From Pinus tabuliformis (Eukaryota; Streptophyta; Pinopsida; Pinales; Pinaceae), in NCBI GenBank assembly GCA_031772625.1, contig CM062820.1:314930783-314994782 (forward strand): a stretch of DNA of 64,000 bases. Reading direction: 5' to 3'. Made by a program: the position numbers and the translations under genes. Under the pieces are notes generated by a model, which was not told where the DNA came from, did not search any database, and saw only the letters and a list, made by a program, of their open reading frames with translations. Positions 22,700 to 32,375 of the stretch are shown one piece after another; positions within the stretch are counted from its first letter, which is position 1, and each line of letters begins with the position of its first letter.

Positions 22700-23527
22700 C
22701 TACTGCTGCGTGGAGGAACCCTTTGCGGGGGTCATGGATGTAGCAACGATCGTCCCCTTACTTCGGGAGCGAACCAGATAGAAAATAAATTTCCTAGTTT
22801 GTGAGATGAGCTCGCTGCCTTTCTTAGTAGTGATCAAAGAGGTGGCGGTAGGTGGAGCTACCTCTGGTATCCTGTATAATGAATTATTCAAAGAAATAAT
22901 GACAGCGCGAGGCCTTGACTCATACATATCATGTCGCCTCCACAAGTATGGCTGGCCTAATAGTACATCACAAACATCCAGAGGTGTAACATCACACAAT
23001 ACCTCATCTGTGAAGGGCTTGATGCTGTAGGGAAGGCAACACTGCTGGCAAACTTTGAGATCTCGTCCTTCGTGAAGCCACCCGATACTGTACAGTTGTG
23101 GGTGTGGCGTAGTTGGTAGGCCCAACCGCTTCATGACCTCTGCTGAAATGAGGTTCTTTTGGCTGCCACTGTCGACAATGAAATGCAGCGGTGAACCCTT
23201 CACCCACATCTGTGAGCGGAAAAGACGTTCCCCCTCCTCTGGCTCTTCGGGCTCATTCTTCTGGATCTTTGCAGTGGCAACAGTGGCACTAGGATCCGCA
23301 TCAACGATTTGCTTCCCTCTGCTGTCCCCCTTGTCAGGTTCTGGCTCAGAGTCAGAACATGCATCTGATTCGGAAGCCTTCAACTCAGCCACCAACGACT
23401 GCTTGGTCCGACACTCACTTGTGTTATGAGTGGGACTCTTTTGGAACTCACACCACTTTCCTGTGTCCTTCTTCGGCTTCGTGGTGTTGTTCTTTTCTTG
23501 CAGCTTCGAGGGGTTGTCTTGGGTCAC
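22700..23527 (-). pseudogene. Element D Gag C-terminus and retropepsin
   Basis: A 275-codon frame. The N-terminal part has a degenerate knuckle (KWCEFQKSPTHNTSEC). An acidic linker follows, then a retropepsin with the intact catalytic signature FIVDSGSQKNLIS at about residues 115-127 and a closing CDVLLGQPYLW. It stops shortly after the protease, where a full element would enter reverse transcriptase (...GTIVATSMTPAKGSSTQQ). Labelled pseudogene because it is a fragment of a deleted Gag-Pol. Confidence 0.82.
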
Positions 23528-24288
23528 CCCACCTTGGCTTTGTCCTTTGGGCTTCTGATTTGCAGATCCAAAGTCTCGCTTCTTCTATTTGAAATTTTGC
23601 TCGATTTTGACAGCGTATTGGTATGATGTGCTGAGTGACGAGATGTTCAAGAACTCCATCTCTTCCTGGATGTATCTGTGTAGGCAGCCATGGTATTTGA
23701 GTACCACATGCAGCTCAGAATCTTTGATACCCAACTATGTGCGAAGGGTATGAAAAATATTTGTGAACTCTGGCACATCTTGGTCTCGTCCCTGCCGCAG
23801 TGTGGTCCATTTGATGTATTTATCCTCATAGCTTTTGACAGGGTAATACTGCTCCTTGATGGCATCCCGGAAGTCATTCCAAGTGGGGGCGGCTGAAAAC
23901 AGTGAGCTTGTACTTTCATCCTTTTGCTCGCAGTATGTTTCCCACCAGTCCTTGACGTGGGGGCTGCTTTGAGAAGAGCGAAAACAATCTTTTCCCGACT
24001 CGAAAATTCATGAACAGAAAAATACCCATCTAGCAGATTTAACCATTTATCTACGGCATCTGCGTCTATTTGACACTCGAAGATGGGGATTTCAAAATTA
24101 ACTTGTACCTTAAATGGTGTGGCATTTCCAGAGTAGCTGTTGGAATCCGATGCGTCACCTTTGGGTAGCCGCTAAAGGATCTGCACAAAGCTATGCATCA
24201 TCGCATTCCTTTGCCACTCAAGGGCTTCTTCGAGCAAGATTATGATAGGATCTCCTGCCCCCTCGTCTTTCTTCTCATCCGCCATGGG
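23528..24288 (-). pseudogene. Gag (capsid) of element D, frameshifted
   Basis: Reading from the ATG of MADEKKDEGAGDP at about 24285, the minus strand gives a Gypsy Gag in several frames: an N-terminal acidic piece, a stop near 24172, then a FEIPIFECQIDADAVDKW-like capsid stretch at about 24040-24090, and further pieces down to 23590. At least two frameshifts and two stops interrupt it. Confidence 0.75.
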
Positions 24289-24398
24289 AGGTCGTCGAGA
24301 TTTGTGAGGCTGGTCTTGCAAAGGTTCGACCAATTCAAGCCCTAACTCCTTATATCCCAACCTCGTTGGGGACATGCAAAGAAAAACAGAGAAAAAGA

Positions 24399-24415
24399 AG
24401 ACCGCTCTGATACCA
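24399..24415 (-). promoter_or_regulatory. Primer-binding site of element D (tRNA-iMet type)
   Basis: The minus strand reads TGGTATCAGAGCGGTCT, one base inside the right-hand LTR. Confidence 0.9.
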
Positions 24416-24416
24416 C

Positions 24417-25045
24417 TGATCCGAATTTAAATAAGAACGCAATAAAATATAGAGATAACCATAAAGACATATATGCAGTGGAAATAATACTTCATTTCAT
24501 TAATGGGAAATACTGAAATATGTGTACAAATAGAAATAGAAATAACCTAGCTAGGGCGATGGTAGCTTATCTCTGAGAAGAGATGTGTCGGCTACATGCC
24601 TCTGAACTGTTTCGAACTGTGTTTACAATGAGGCTCGAAGGCCTATTTATTATTGAGAAACAATGGAAAACCCTTCACATTCCAAAACCTTACCCTAGAA
24701 GATGAAATGCCAAATTGTGGGCCCCGTTTTGGGATGTGTTGGACAGCCAACTTCCCGGGGTCGCGAATTTGTCGTATTATCTCCGTTTGACACGCATGAT
24801 AACCCGTTGGAAAGATCTCTCTGAGGAATCCAATGGAAAAGATGATTTTTATCAGAAAAATCGTTGGTTGTAGATTTCCCAAAAAACGTCGTTTAGGGCC
24901 TCAAAATGGCTCCGAAAGTTTAGGACTCGAAAAACTGCTAAAAATAGTAAACTGCGCTATAATTAAGGAAACTGAGAAACTGAAAGAGATAGTTGTGGGG
25001 GTCCAAGTGGGATAGGTGGGTGGCCACCAACATCCACCTGGATCA
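24417..25045 (-). repeat. 5' LTR of element D
   Basis: Partner of 21683-22310. It ends GGATCA at 25045; three bases later another LTR end (TGATCCGG) begins. Confidence 0.92.
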
Positions 25046-25048
25046 TTC

Positions 25049-25351
25049 TGATCCGGACTTAAACAGGAACGCAACAAATTACAGAGATAACCATAAACAC
25101 AGATATGCAACGGAAATAATACTTCATTTCATTAATGTAAAATACTGAAATATGCTTACAACAGTAATGGCATGTAGCCACACATCTCTTCTAAGAGATA
25201 AGCTACCATCGCCCTAGCTCGTTTATTTCCATTTCTGGTTGTAAGCATATTTCAGTATTTTCCATTAATGAAATGAAGCATTATTTTTGCTGCATCTTTT
25301 TGTATATGGTTATCTCGGTATTTTGTGGTGTTCCTGTTTAAATCCAGATCA
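25049..25351. repeat. Snap-back pair of LTR ends (inverted repeat)
   Basis: 25049-25168 is the first ~120 bp of a D-type LTR (TGATCCGGACTTAAACAGG...), in the same orientation as D. At 25169 the sequence turns and runs as the inverted form of a related LTR end (GGCATGTAGCC ... CCTGTTTAAATCCAGATCA). The two outer ~120-bp arms are about 80% complementary. The inverted arm carries more LTR (about 183 bp) than the forward arm. Confidence 0.85.
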
Positions 25352-26395
25352 GTCAGTTTTAATAAAAAGTTTCTTTGTGGTGTTTCTTTTTGGGCATTCT
25401 CCTATTTTTCTTCTGGCAATGCAAGTTTTCAGATCTTAGGGGTCTCTCCTCCCAAGATCCATTTCAATCTTTTAGATCTTGGGGGCCTCCTCCCAAGATC
25501 CAGATCAATGGTATCAGAGCATGTTATGATTCCATGGGAATGAGGGTTTGATGCATATTTCTGTTTCAAATTTTGCAGCAATATTCAACAAACTTCAGGC
25601 ATGTGCTACAACCTCCACAGATCACTTTCTTGGGTTAAGCAGGAAGAATTTTTCTTTTTTCATTTTTTTGCAGGAATTTTTTTTGGGCGGTGACTTTGCA
25701 GATCAGATCTGAAACATTTGGTACAGAATTTACAAAAACAAATAGCAGATCTGGATTCTTCTCAAAAAATCACCCAATTTCAAAAAAAAATTGGTCGAAT
25801 TGGAGTTCGGATGTGGGAGATATCACTGATTTAAAATCAGCTATTTTATCAGAATTTTTGTGACGACGACACTGTTGCAGCACGAATCTAAGATCTCAAA
25901 GTGTCCAGATAAGGATTTCCAACCCATGGGAAGATGCAAAATGATCCTTCTGCTTCTAAAAATGGGTTATAATAAATATTTTGAGTTATATTGGCTGAGT
26001 TATGTCCATTTTAATCTGGAGCAGCATTCGGAGTGGGTTTCCATTGGAGACGTGCCCTCTCACCCCACTTTAGTAGGCACCTACTTCACAGTCATCAGTT
26101 TCAACATCGCAGCATTCGGCTTGGGTTATTTGGAGACGTGCCCTCCCACTCCAGACTATGTAGGCACCTGCTACTTCATCAGCAACCAACATCATGGTTA
26201 TGGGTCAACCGCATAAAATCCTTGTCATCGAAGTCCATTTTCTAGGCCACACACTATCGGAATCACAGTTGGTCACAAGCATTACAGGGTATCTCTATCC
26301 TCGGATCTTCGTTTATCAGGGTTTTGGGTTAACCACATAAAACCCTTATCTTCAGTGGCTCTTCATATTCAACAAAGGCTTCGCAGGAAGGACTC
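25352..26395 (+). mobile_element. 5' end fragment of another LTR retrotransposon
   Basis: LTR-like sequence with two imperfect tandem units (AGATCTTGGGGGCCTCCTCC-like, 25435-25507) ends CCAGATCA and is followed by a primer-binding site TGGTATCAGAGCA at 25509. A leader-like non-coding stretch follows. It holds an imperfect ~85-bp repeat (26030-26185, GACGTGCCCTC...GTAGGCACCTACT-like) and a second repeat, TTATGGGTCAACCGCATAAAA (26198-26218) with its variant near 26325-26345. No coding sequence and no 3' LTR are present, so the element is truncated. It ends exactly where the right copy of the 85-bp duplication begins. Confidence 0.65.
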
Positions 26396-26480
26396 TGATG
26401 AAGTGAGCAAACTTTGGCATGAGCGATTTGGTCACTTAAACTATTGCTCTCTTCAGAATCTATGTAAAGAAAATATGGTG
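26396..26480 (+). repeat. 85-bp duplicated Copia integrase segment, right copy
   Basis: Matches 21598-21682 with one C-to-T change at a CpG. Copia coding resumes from here. Confidence 0.93.
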
Positions 26481-27496
26481 ACAGGTCTTCCAATGGTATC
26501 TTGCAGAGATGGTGTTTGTTCTGGATGTGTACTCGGAAAACATCATCGGGACAGTTTTGAAAAATGTGCCTCTTGGCACGCCTCAGCCCCTTTACAGTGC
26601 ATGCATAGTGATTTATGTGGTCCACTTCCAGTTGTTTCATTCTTTGGCTACAAGTATTTCTTAACTTTCATTAATGTTTCTCCAGACGCACTTGGGTATA
26701 CTTCTTAAAACTCAAGAGTGAATTATTTAACATGTTCTTTGCCTTTAAGGCCTTTGTTGAAAAACAATCTGGACATCAAATTCTTAAGCTAAGATCTGAT
26801 AATGGCGGAGAATATGTTAACAACAAATTCATCAACTTTTGCACTGAGAATGGAATTGAAATGCAACATACTGTTCCATATACTCTACAACAAAATGGTG
26901 TAGTTGAAAGGAAGAATCGCACATTAAAGGAAATGGCTAATTGTATGCTTCAATCTAAAGGACTTAGTCTTAATTATTGGGCAGAAGCAATTAACTGTGA
27001 AAATTACATAATAAATCCCACTCCTACTAAGGTTTTAAAGAATATCACTCCAGAAGAAGCATGGAGCTCAATCAAACCAGATGTAAGTCACTTTCGTGTT
27101 TTTGGAAGTGAAGCATGGGCCCATATTCTAGATGAGAAACATAAAGCTTTAGAACCTAAGAGTGAAAAATGTATTTTTGTTGGATATTCTGAAGATGTCA
27201 AAGGATATAGACTTATTCCACTTAAGTCCAAAAATGTTATCATTAGAAGAGATGTAAAGTTTGCTGAAAATATATCGGCCTGCGAGCCTAATTCGGCGGA
27301 TGTGCCACCTCTCCCTATCTCTTCTACTTTTGAAAATATTTCTTCTTTAGATGATGAAAGCGAGGATGAAAATCCTCCCCTACCTTCTCAGGATCCTCCT
27401 TCAGCTCCTCAACTTCCAAAATGGGTCCGCGCTACTCGAGATGCAGCAGGTGATCTTGCTGGTGATCCTATAGATCAACGACGTACACGTTCTTAG
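26481..27496 (+). pseudogene. Integrase of element C (C-terminal continuation)
   Basis: The zinc-binding domain (HxxH in the duplicated segment, then CSGC at about 26517) and the catalytic core of a Copia integrase. The D,D,E residues are visible in MHSDLCGP, RSDNGGEY and GVVERKNR. A frameshift/stop at about 26706 separates the first core segment from the rest (26732 on). The C-terminal region FVGYSEDVKGYRLI and an acidic/proline-rich linker follow. An in-frame TAG ends the frame at 27494-27496; coding resumes directly after it. Confidence 0.88.
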
Positions 27497-29080
27497 TTTG
27501 ATAGAGCCTCTTCTTTACTGGCTCAAGCTTCAGTGAATTATGATCCTGACACCTTTGTAGAAGCTTCAGGCCATCTAGATTGGGAAGCAGCTATGAATGA
27601 AGAATATCACTCATTATTGGCAAATGATACATGGGATCTTGTTCCTCTACCAAAGGGACGAAAACTTGCTAGATGCAAATGGGTTTACAGAACCAAGTAT
27701 GGACCAGATGGGAAAGTTGATAAACATAAAGCTCGTCTTGTTGCTAAGGGTTTTTCACAAGTTGAAGGCATTGACTACACTGAAACCTTCTCCCCTATTG
27801 CCAAAATGAACTCTATCCACCTTGTTCTTTCCCTTGCTACCTCTTTCAAATGGGAAGTCCATCAGATGGATGTTAAATCTACCTTCTTGCATGGGGACTT
27901 GCATGAAGAAATCTATATGGAACAACCTATTGGCTTTATACAAACAGACTCCAGCCTTGTATGTCGGCTTAAGAAATCCCTTTATGGTCTCAAGCAAGCT
28001 CCTTGAGCTTGGTATGCCAAAATGGATAGCTTTCTTTTAGAAAATGGCTTTTCTAGGTGTCATTCTGACAATACTGTCTACACCAAGAATGTCGGCAAGT
28101 CTCTTATTATTCTTGTTCTTTATGTTGATGATCTTATCCTGACTGGTAGTGATCCCAACCTTATAAACCATGTGAAGTCTAGCCTTAAAAGGAAGTTTGA
28201 AATGACAAACTTAGGACACTTACATTATTTTCTTGGCCTTCAAGTCTTGCAATCCAAGGAAGGTATTTCCCTTTCCCAGTCCAAGCATGCTTGTGATATT
28301 CTATGCCATTTTCACATGGAAGACCGTAAGCCAGCCCCTTCTCCCTTTCAGTCTGGAGTCAAACTTTCAGCCACTTACACTTCTCCTGAAGTTGATGCTA
28401 CCTTATACCATCAACTTGTAGGAAAACTTTTGTATCTAACCCATACTCGTCCTGACCTTTCCTTTGCTGTTGGCCTTGTTGCTCGGTTTATGCAAAACCC
28501 ACGTGAAAGTCATTGGAAAGCAGCTGAAAGAATACTTCGTTATGTTCGAGGTACAGTTCAGTTTGGGATTCATTACAATGCCGAAGCATCTCCTCTATTG
28601 GTTGGTTTCACTGATTCCGATTGGGCTGGTGACCCTGATGATCAGAAGTCTACTGCAGGTTATGTGTTCACTCTTGGTTCAGGACCTATTACATGGGCTT
28701 GCAAGAAACAAGGTGCCATTTCTCTTTCTTCAGTAGAAGAAGAGTATCATGGTGCCATAGAAGCTAGTAAGGAAGCCTTGTGGCTTCGTCAGATCCTGTT
28801 AGAGTTTGGCTTTCAACAGCAACATCCGACTACACTTTGGTGTGATAATCAAAGTGCCATTCAACTATGCAAAGATCCAGTCCAACATCAGCGCAGCAAA
28901 CACATTGAACTGCACATGCACTTCATCAGAAAGCTCATCCATGATCATGTTTTTGAAGTGCAATATTGTTCAACAGATGATCAAGTTGCAGAGATCTTTA
29001 CAAAGGCTCTCACAGAGGCGAAGTTCACTAAACTTCGATTTATGGTTGGAGTTCAGGAAGTTGTCACTAAGGGGGGATAG
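27497..29080 (+). pseudogene. Reverse transcriptase and RNase H of element C
   Basis: Almost intact Copia RT/RNase H read-through interrupted by one TGA at 28004-28006, in ...YGLKQAP-stop-AWYAK where the family has Arg. RT fingers/palm: KWVYRTKYGPDG, ARLVAKGFSQ, EVHQMDVKSTFLHGDL, and the catalytic YVDDLI with YVDD at 28121-28132. The connection holds HTRPDLSFAV. RNase H: FTDSDWAGD, LSSVEEEYHGA, LWCDNQSAI, SKHIELH. The frame ends TAG at 29078-29080, overlapping the first purine tract. RT copies RNA to DNA in the particle; RNase H removes the RNA strand. Confidence 0.9.
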
Positions 29081-29160
29081 GCTCTAGTGCCTCCTTCCTT
29101 CTCCTATTGTGTCATATTTGTAAATCCTTCAATCCTATCCCAAGTTGTTCTTAAGGGGGA
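29066..29160 (+). promoter_or_regulatory. Two purine tracts before the 3' LTR of element C
   Basis: The first tract, ACTAAGGGGGGAT at 29066-29078, overlaps the Pol stop codon. The second, TTAAGGGGGAT ending at about 29161, abuts the TG of the LTR. They are nearly identical and 84-86 bp apart. Confidence 0.85.
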
Positions 29161-29599
29161 TGTTAGGATATTTCGACACATAGGAAATAGTTAAGTATAA
29201 CTTGGTCTAGTATAGAGTTAGGTAAAGTGTGTTTCTTTACTATGTACATTTTGTAACTTACAATCCGATGGTCACGATATGTAGTGATCCGACGGTTCAT
29301 TCTCTCCTCGGTATTACCGACACTTGATCCGTGGCTTAAAATCCGATTGGTCCCTGATCTCTATTTAAAGAGCATGGAGGGTCATTTGTAGGTTAACCGT
29401 TCATGAGAGAAGCTTATGTAAATTTTCATTCTTTTATTAATAAATTGTCTGAAGTGGCCGCGTTGGCTCAGGCCGTGGACTGTTTTCCTCTTTGAAGGTT
29501 TTAACCACGTCAAAAGTACTGGTGTATTGATCTGTGATCTGTGTGTGAGCGGTGTCCTTTGGTGTTCTGTATGAGGAACTTACCCTGTAAATTCCTACA
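29161..29599 (+). repeat. 3' LTR of element C
   Basis: 439 bp, the same length as the 5' LTR, with about 18 differences by eye. It ends CCTACA before target-site duplication CAATA. Confidence 0.92.
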
Positions 29600-30030
29600 C
29601 AATAGTTTTTTTTGTTATACTTATAAAAGAATTTTCCTATATCAACCACATTAATATTTTTAATGTAATGGTACTAGTTATAACATAGAAGCACTTTTAT
29701 TGTCATTCACAACCATTTTATTCCACAGTCAAAAATTTTTGTTGCAATAATTTTTTTGTTATACTTATAAAAGCATTCGGCTATATCAACCACATTAATA
29801 TTTTTAATGTAGTTGTACTAGTTATAGCATAGAAGCACTTTTTTTGTCATTCACAACCTTTTTATTCGGCAGTTAAAAACTTTTGTTGCAATAGTTTTTT
29901 TTTGTTATACTTATAAAAGCATTCGACTATATCAACCACATTAATATTTTTAATGTGGTTGTACATAGAATCAGTTTTTTTGTCATTCACAACTCAATCA
30001 AAAACCTAAATCGTTAGTAGGCTTAGTATT
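29600..30030. repeat. Duplicated segment, copy 1, last piece: ~140-bp tandem array
   Basis: Three further units of the tandem repeat (GTTGCAATAGTTTTTTTGTTATACTTATAAAAGCATTC ... CATAGAAGCACTTTTTTTGTCATTCACAACC), starting at about 29600, 29745 and 29893. The last is shortened. With the interrupted unit at 18570-18731 copy 1 has four; copy 2 has two before it is cut by element F. A diverged form recurs at 45785-45880. Confidence 0.85.
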
Positions 30031-32375
30031 AGAAAAATACTTTGTACACTGAGGCTACAAATTCTTTAAAAAGTTATTTTTAGGGGTGACAGCTTTTTTC
30101 CAAAAAAATTGATCATATAAATTATTTTTTTATGGTGAAAATAGATTCAGCACCTCAAAAACCCTTGAGCGTCCAACATCTTGAAGTTTGACAGGTATAA
30201 CTTTCCCCAAAATTTGATTAGATTTTAACAAAAATCTCGTCTAAATTTTTAATATTTTCCAAACCCATGTGTGACGTGGATAAACTACTCTCTTTAAAAA
30301 AACAAAGGCACGCCTCATTCAGAAGAGCCGGAAAAGCCGGCCGTCAAGGTCTCCTTCAACTTTTGAAACCATGATCAATATTTCTCTGTCAGTCACATAA
30401 TCAACAGAAAAAGGAAGCATGACAGGCTGCCGCCGGGACTCGCGGGACGAACCTTATGTTGATGAGGTTAACGACTTTCAAGTCTTCAGAGACGTTTTTC
30501 TTAAATTATATTATACATTGCGTGAGTCTGCGGTCCGGATCGTTGGATTATACTATTTCCGGATGTTAAGGCCCTCTTCGTCAATGAAAAAATTAGAAAT
30601 ACATTTTTTTGTGTGGATGATTTTGACTTAAAGTGGATTGACCAGCCCATACGGAAATTGCATTAAAATCAGATTATTTTACAGGGGTGATTTTTGGATA
30701 AATTTTTAAATTAATTATGTTCATACCAAAAAATATACGCCCTTTAAATATTATAAAATTTCTTACAAAATTATATTTATATTTTTATATAAAAATACTA
30801 TTTAAATGAAATAATTTAATAATATTATTTAAATAAAATAAAAAACATCAAAATCTCACTTAGAAATAAAGTCACCAGATTTTAACTCCACAAAATAAAT
30901 TAACACAAATTTAATTGCTCAGTAAACTATTACAAAATTATATTTATATTTTTATATAAAAATACTATTTAAATGAAATGATTTAATCATATTATTTAAA
31001 TAAAATAAAAAAACATCAAAATCTCACTTAGAAATAAAGTTACCAAATTTTAACTCAAAAAAATAAATTAACACAAATTTAATTGCTCATTAAACTATTT
31101 TAATCAATATTAGAAAGAAAGAAATTAATTATTTTAACGTCTATTAGGCTAAAGATAACCTATAGGATAAATATTATGTAAATTTTAAATAAAATACAAA
31201 GCATCAAAATTTCACTAATACCATATTATCAAATTCCAACCTAATAATAAAAAAGTTAGATTACCTGATTTTTTTTTTCACTGAAACGGTTATGAATTTT
31301 ATTTACATGGAAAAGATAAGAGGGGACTTTGCCATGGCAGCCCCGATTACAAAGTGAGCAGCTTTCTGCTTCAGATTTTGGATTGCATAGATTTCATAGT
31401 GTTTGGAAGGAGTTGTTGCCATTTACAATCAGCTGGTGTTTTCCTAAATTACCTAATTTTAATTAATAGGTAAAGAATTCTAAATTCACAAGAATAGATA
31501 TCATATATTTTACTATTTATATTTACTGTAATAAATAGGTAAAGAATTTTAAATTCACAAGAATGAATATCATATATTTTATTATTTATATTTATTATTA
31601 ATGGTAAAAAATATTATCTTTTCTAATTTGACAATTAAATTATAATAAATTTTCCTATTATAAAAAAATCAAATCATATATTCTAGTTTACGGTTCTACG
31701 AGTTAAAATCTTTAATCCTTAAAATATATAAAGCCGCTGTTAAACCCTTGAAATGATCAACGATGATCTAATAGACAAGTTTTCACACGGTTCGAGAGAA
31801 TTGAGTTCTTAGATTTTATACCAGAAATGATAATGATCATCTAAGACTATGGAGTCACGCTTCACAAGTTTACACACGGTTCGACAGAATGTTCTTAGAT
31901 TATATATATTATATTAATCATTTTCAACCATTTTCGACATATAATGTAACTTAGTATAATCTTTTTTTTTAAAATGGGAAGGGCTAGTTCCCACAAGAAG
32001 TATTATGGGTTCCTTTTTTTGTACATACATGGGAGGGGTTAGATCCCAAAAGAAGCATTATGGATTTTTTTTTTTGTACATATACGTGTCAGACACACTG
32101 ACAACTGTCACATCATATTTACATTCACATTACAAACCACATTGTAGCAAATATATGCTGCTGCACAGCGTCGGGGATCGGGGGAGCGTGTCGGGGGAGC
32201 GTGGCAACAGACAGCCCCAACCATCGTATCATGCACTCCTGTGCAAGTAACTTAGTATAATCGTTAGCTTAGCAAAAACAGGTAATTAATCATTTTGGCC
32301 ATTAAAGTATTTATAATTTCTAACCATTTACATATCCTATATAAAATTTTCAATATATATATATACAATTTCCAA
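30031..32375. other. AT-rich intergenic DNA with tandem duplications
   Basis: No gene recognised. Contents: a GC-richer patch at 30310-30500 (GAAAAGCCGGCCGTC ... GACAGGCTGCCGCCGGGAC) that recurs in diverged form at 46200-46370; a tandem duplication of about 168 bp (30768-30934 and 30935-31100); a ~72-bp tandem pair at 31468-31605 (AATAGGTAAAGAATT...); and a short pair at 31978-32080 (CCCACAAGAAGTATTATGG-like). The small open frame at 32005-32250 spans low-complexity DNA and shows no domain. Confidence 0.7.
30768..31100. repeat. About 168-bp tandem duplication
   Basis: The sequence AAAATTATATTTATATTTTT ... TTTAATTGCTC is followed by a second copy with few changes. Part of it (CACTTAGAAATAAAGTCACCAG) resembles the dispersed AT-rich repeat at 39270-39628 and 48150-48500. 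Confidence 0.85.

Larger units (their letters stand above)
21683..25045 (-). mobile_element. Element D: internally deleted Gypsy retrotransposon
   Basis: LTRs of 628 bp (21683-22310) and 629 bp (24417-25045) with TGATC...GATCA ends. The tRNA-Met-type primer-binding site is beside the right LTR and the polypurine tract beside the left, so it is a minus-strand element. It retains gag, protease and the C-terminal end of integrase; reverse transcriptase, RNase H and most of integrase are missing. No matching 5-bp target-site duplication is present (TGGTG at the left, TTCTG at the right), because the right side abuts another retrotransposon fragment. Confidence 0.9.
18732..29599 (+). mobile_element. 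Element C: full-length but decayed Copia retrotransposon
   Basis: Bounded by the target-site duplication CAATA at 18727-18731 and 29600-29604; copy 2 keeps the single site at 57123-57127. It has 439-bp LTRs (18818-19256 and 29161-29599), a tRNA-Met primer-binding site, Gag, protease, integrase, reverse transcriptase and RNase H in Copia order. The left end extends 86 bp beyond the canonical TG of the LTR, into sequence that normally precedes the 3' LTR. Pol is broken by frameshifts, two in-frame stops and a 4.7-kb nested block in the integrase. LTR divergence is about 4% by eye, older than elements A and B. Confidence 0.92.

Noticed and set aside
26329-26640. Minus-strand open frame of 103 codons across the 85-bp duplicate
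   Set aside because: Antisense to the Copia integrase; no independent domain.
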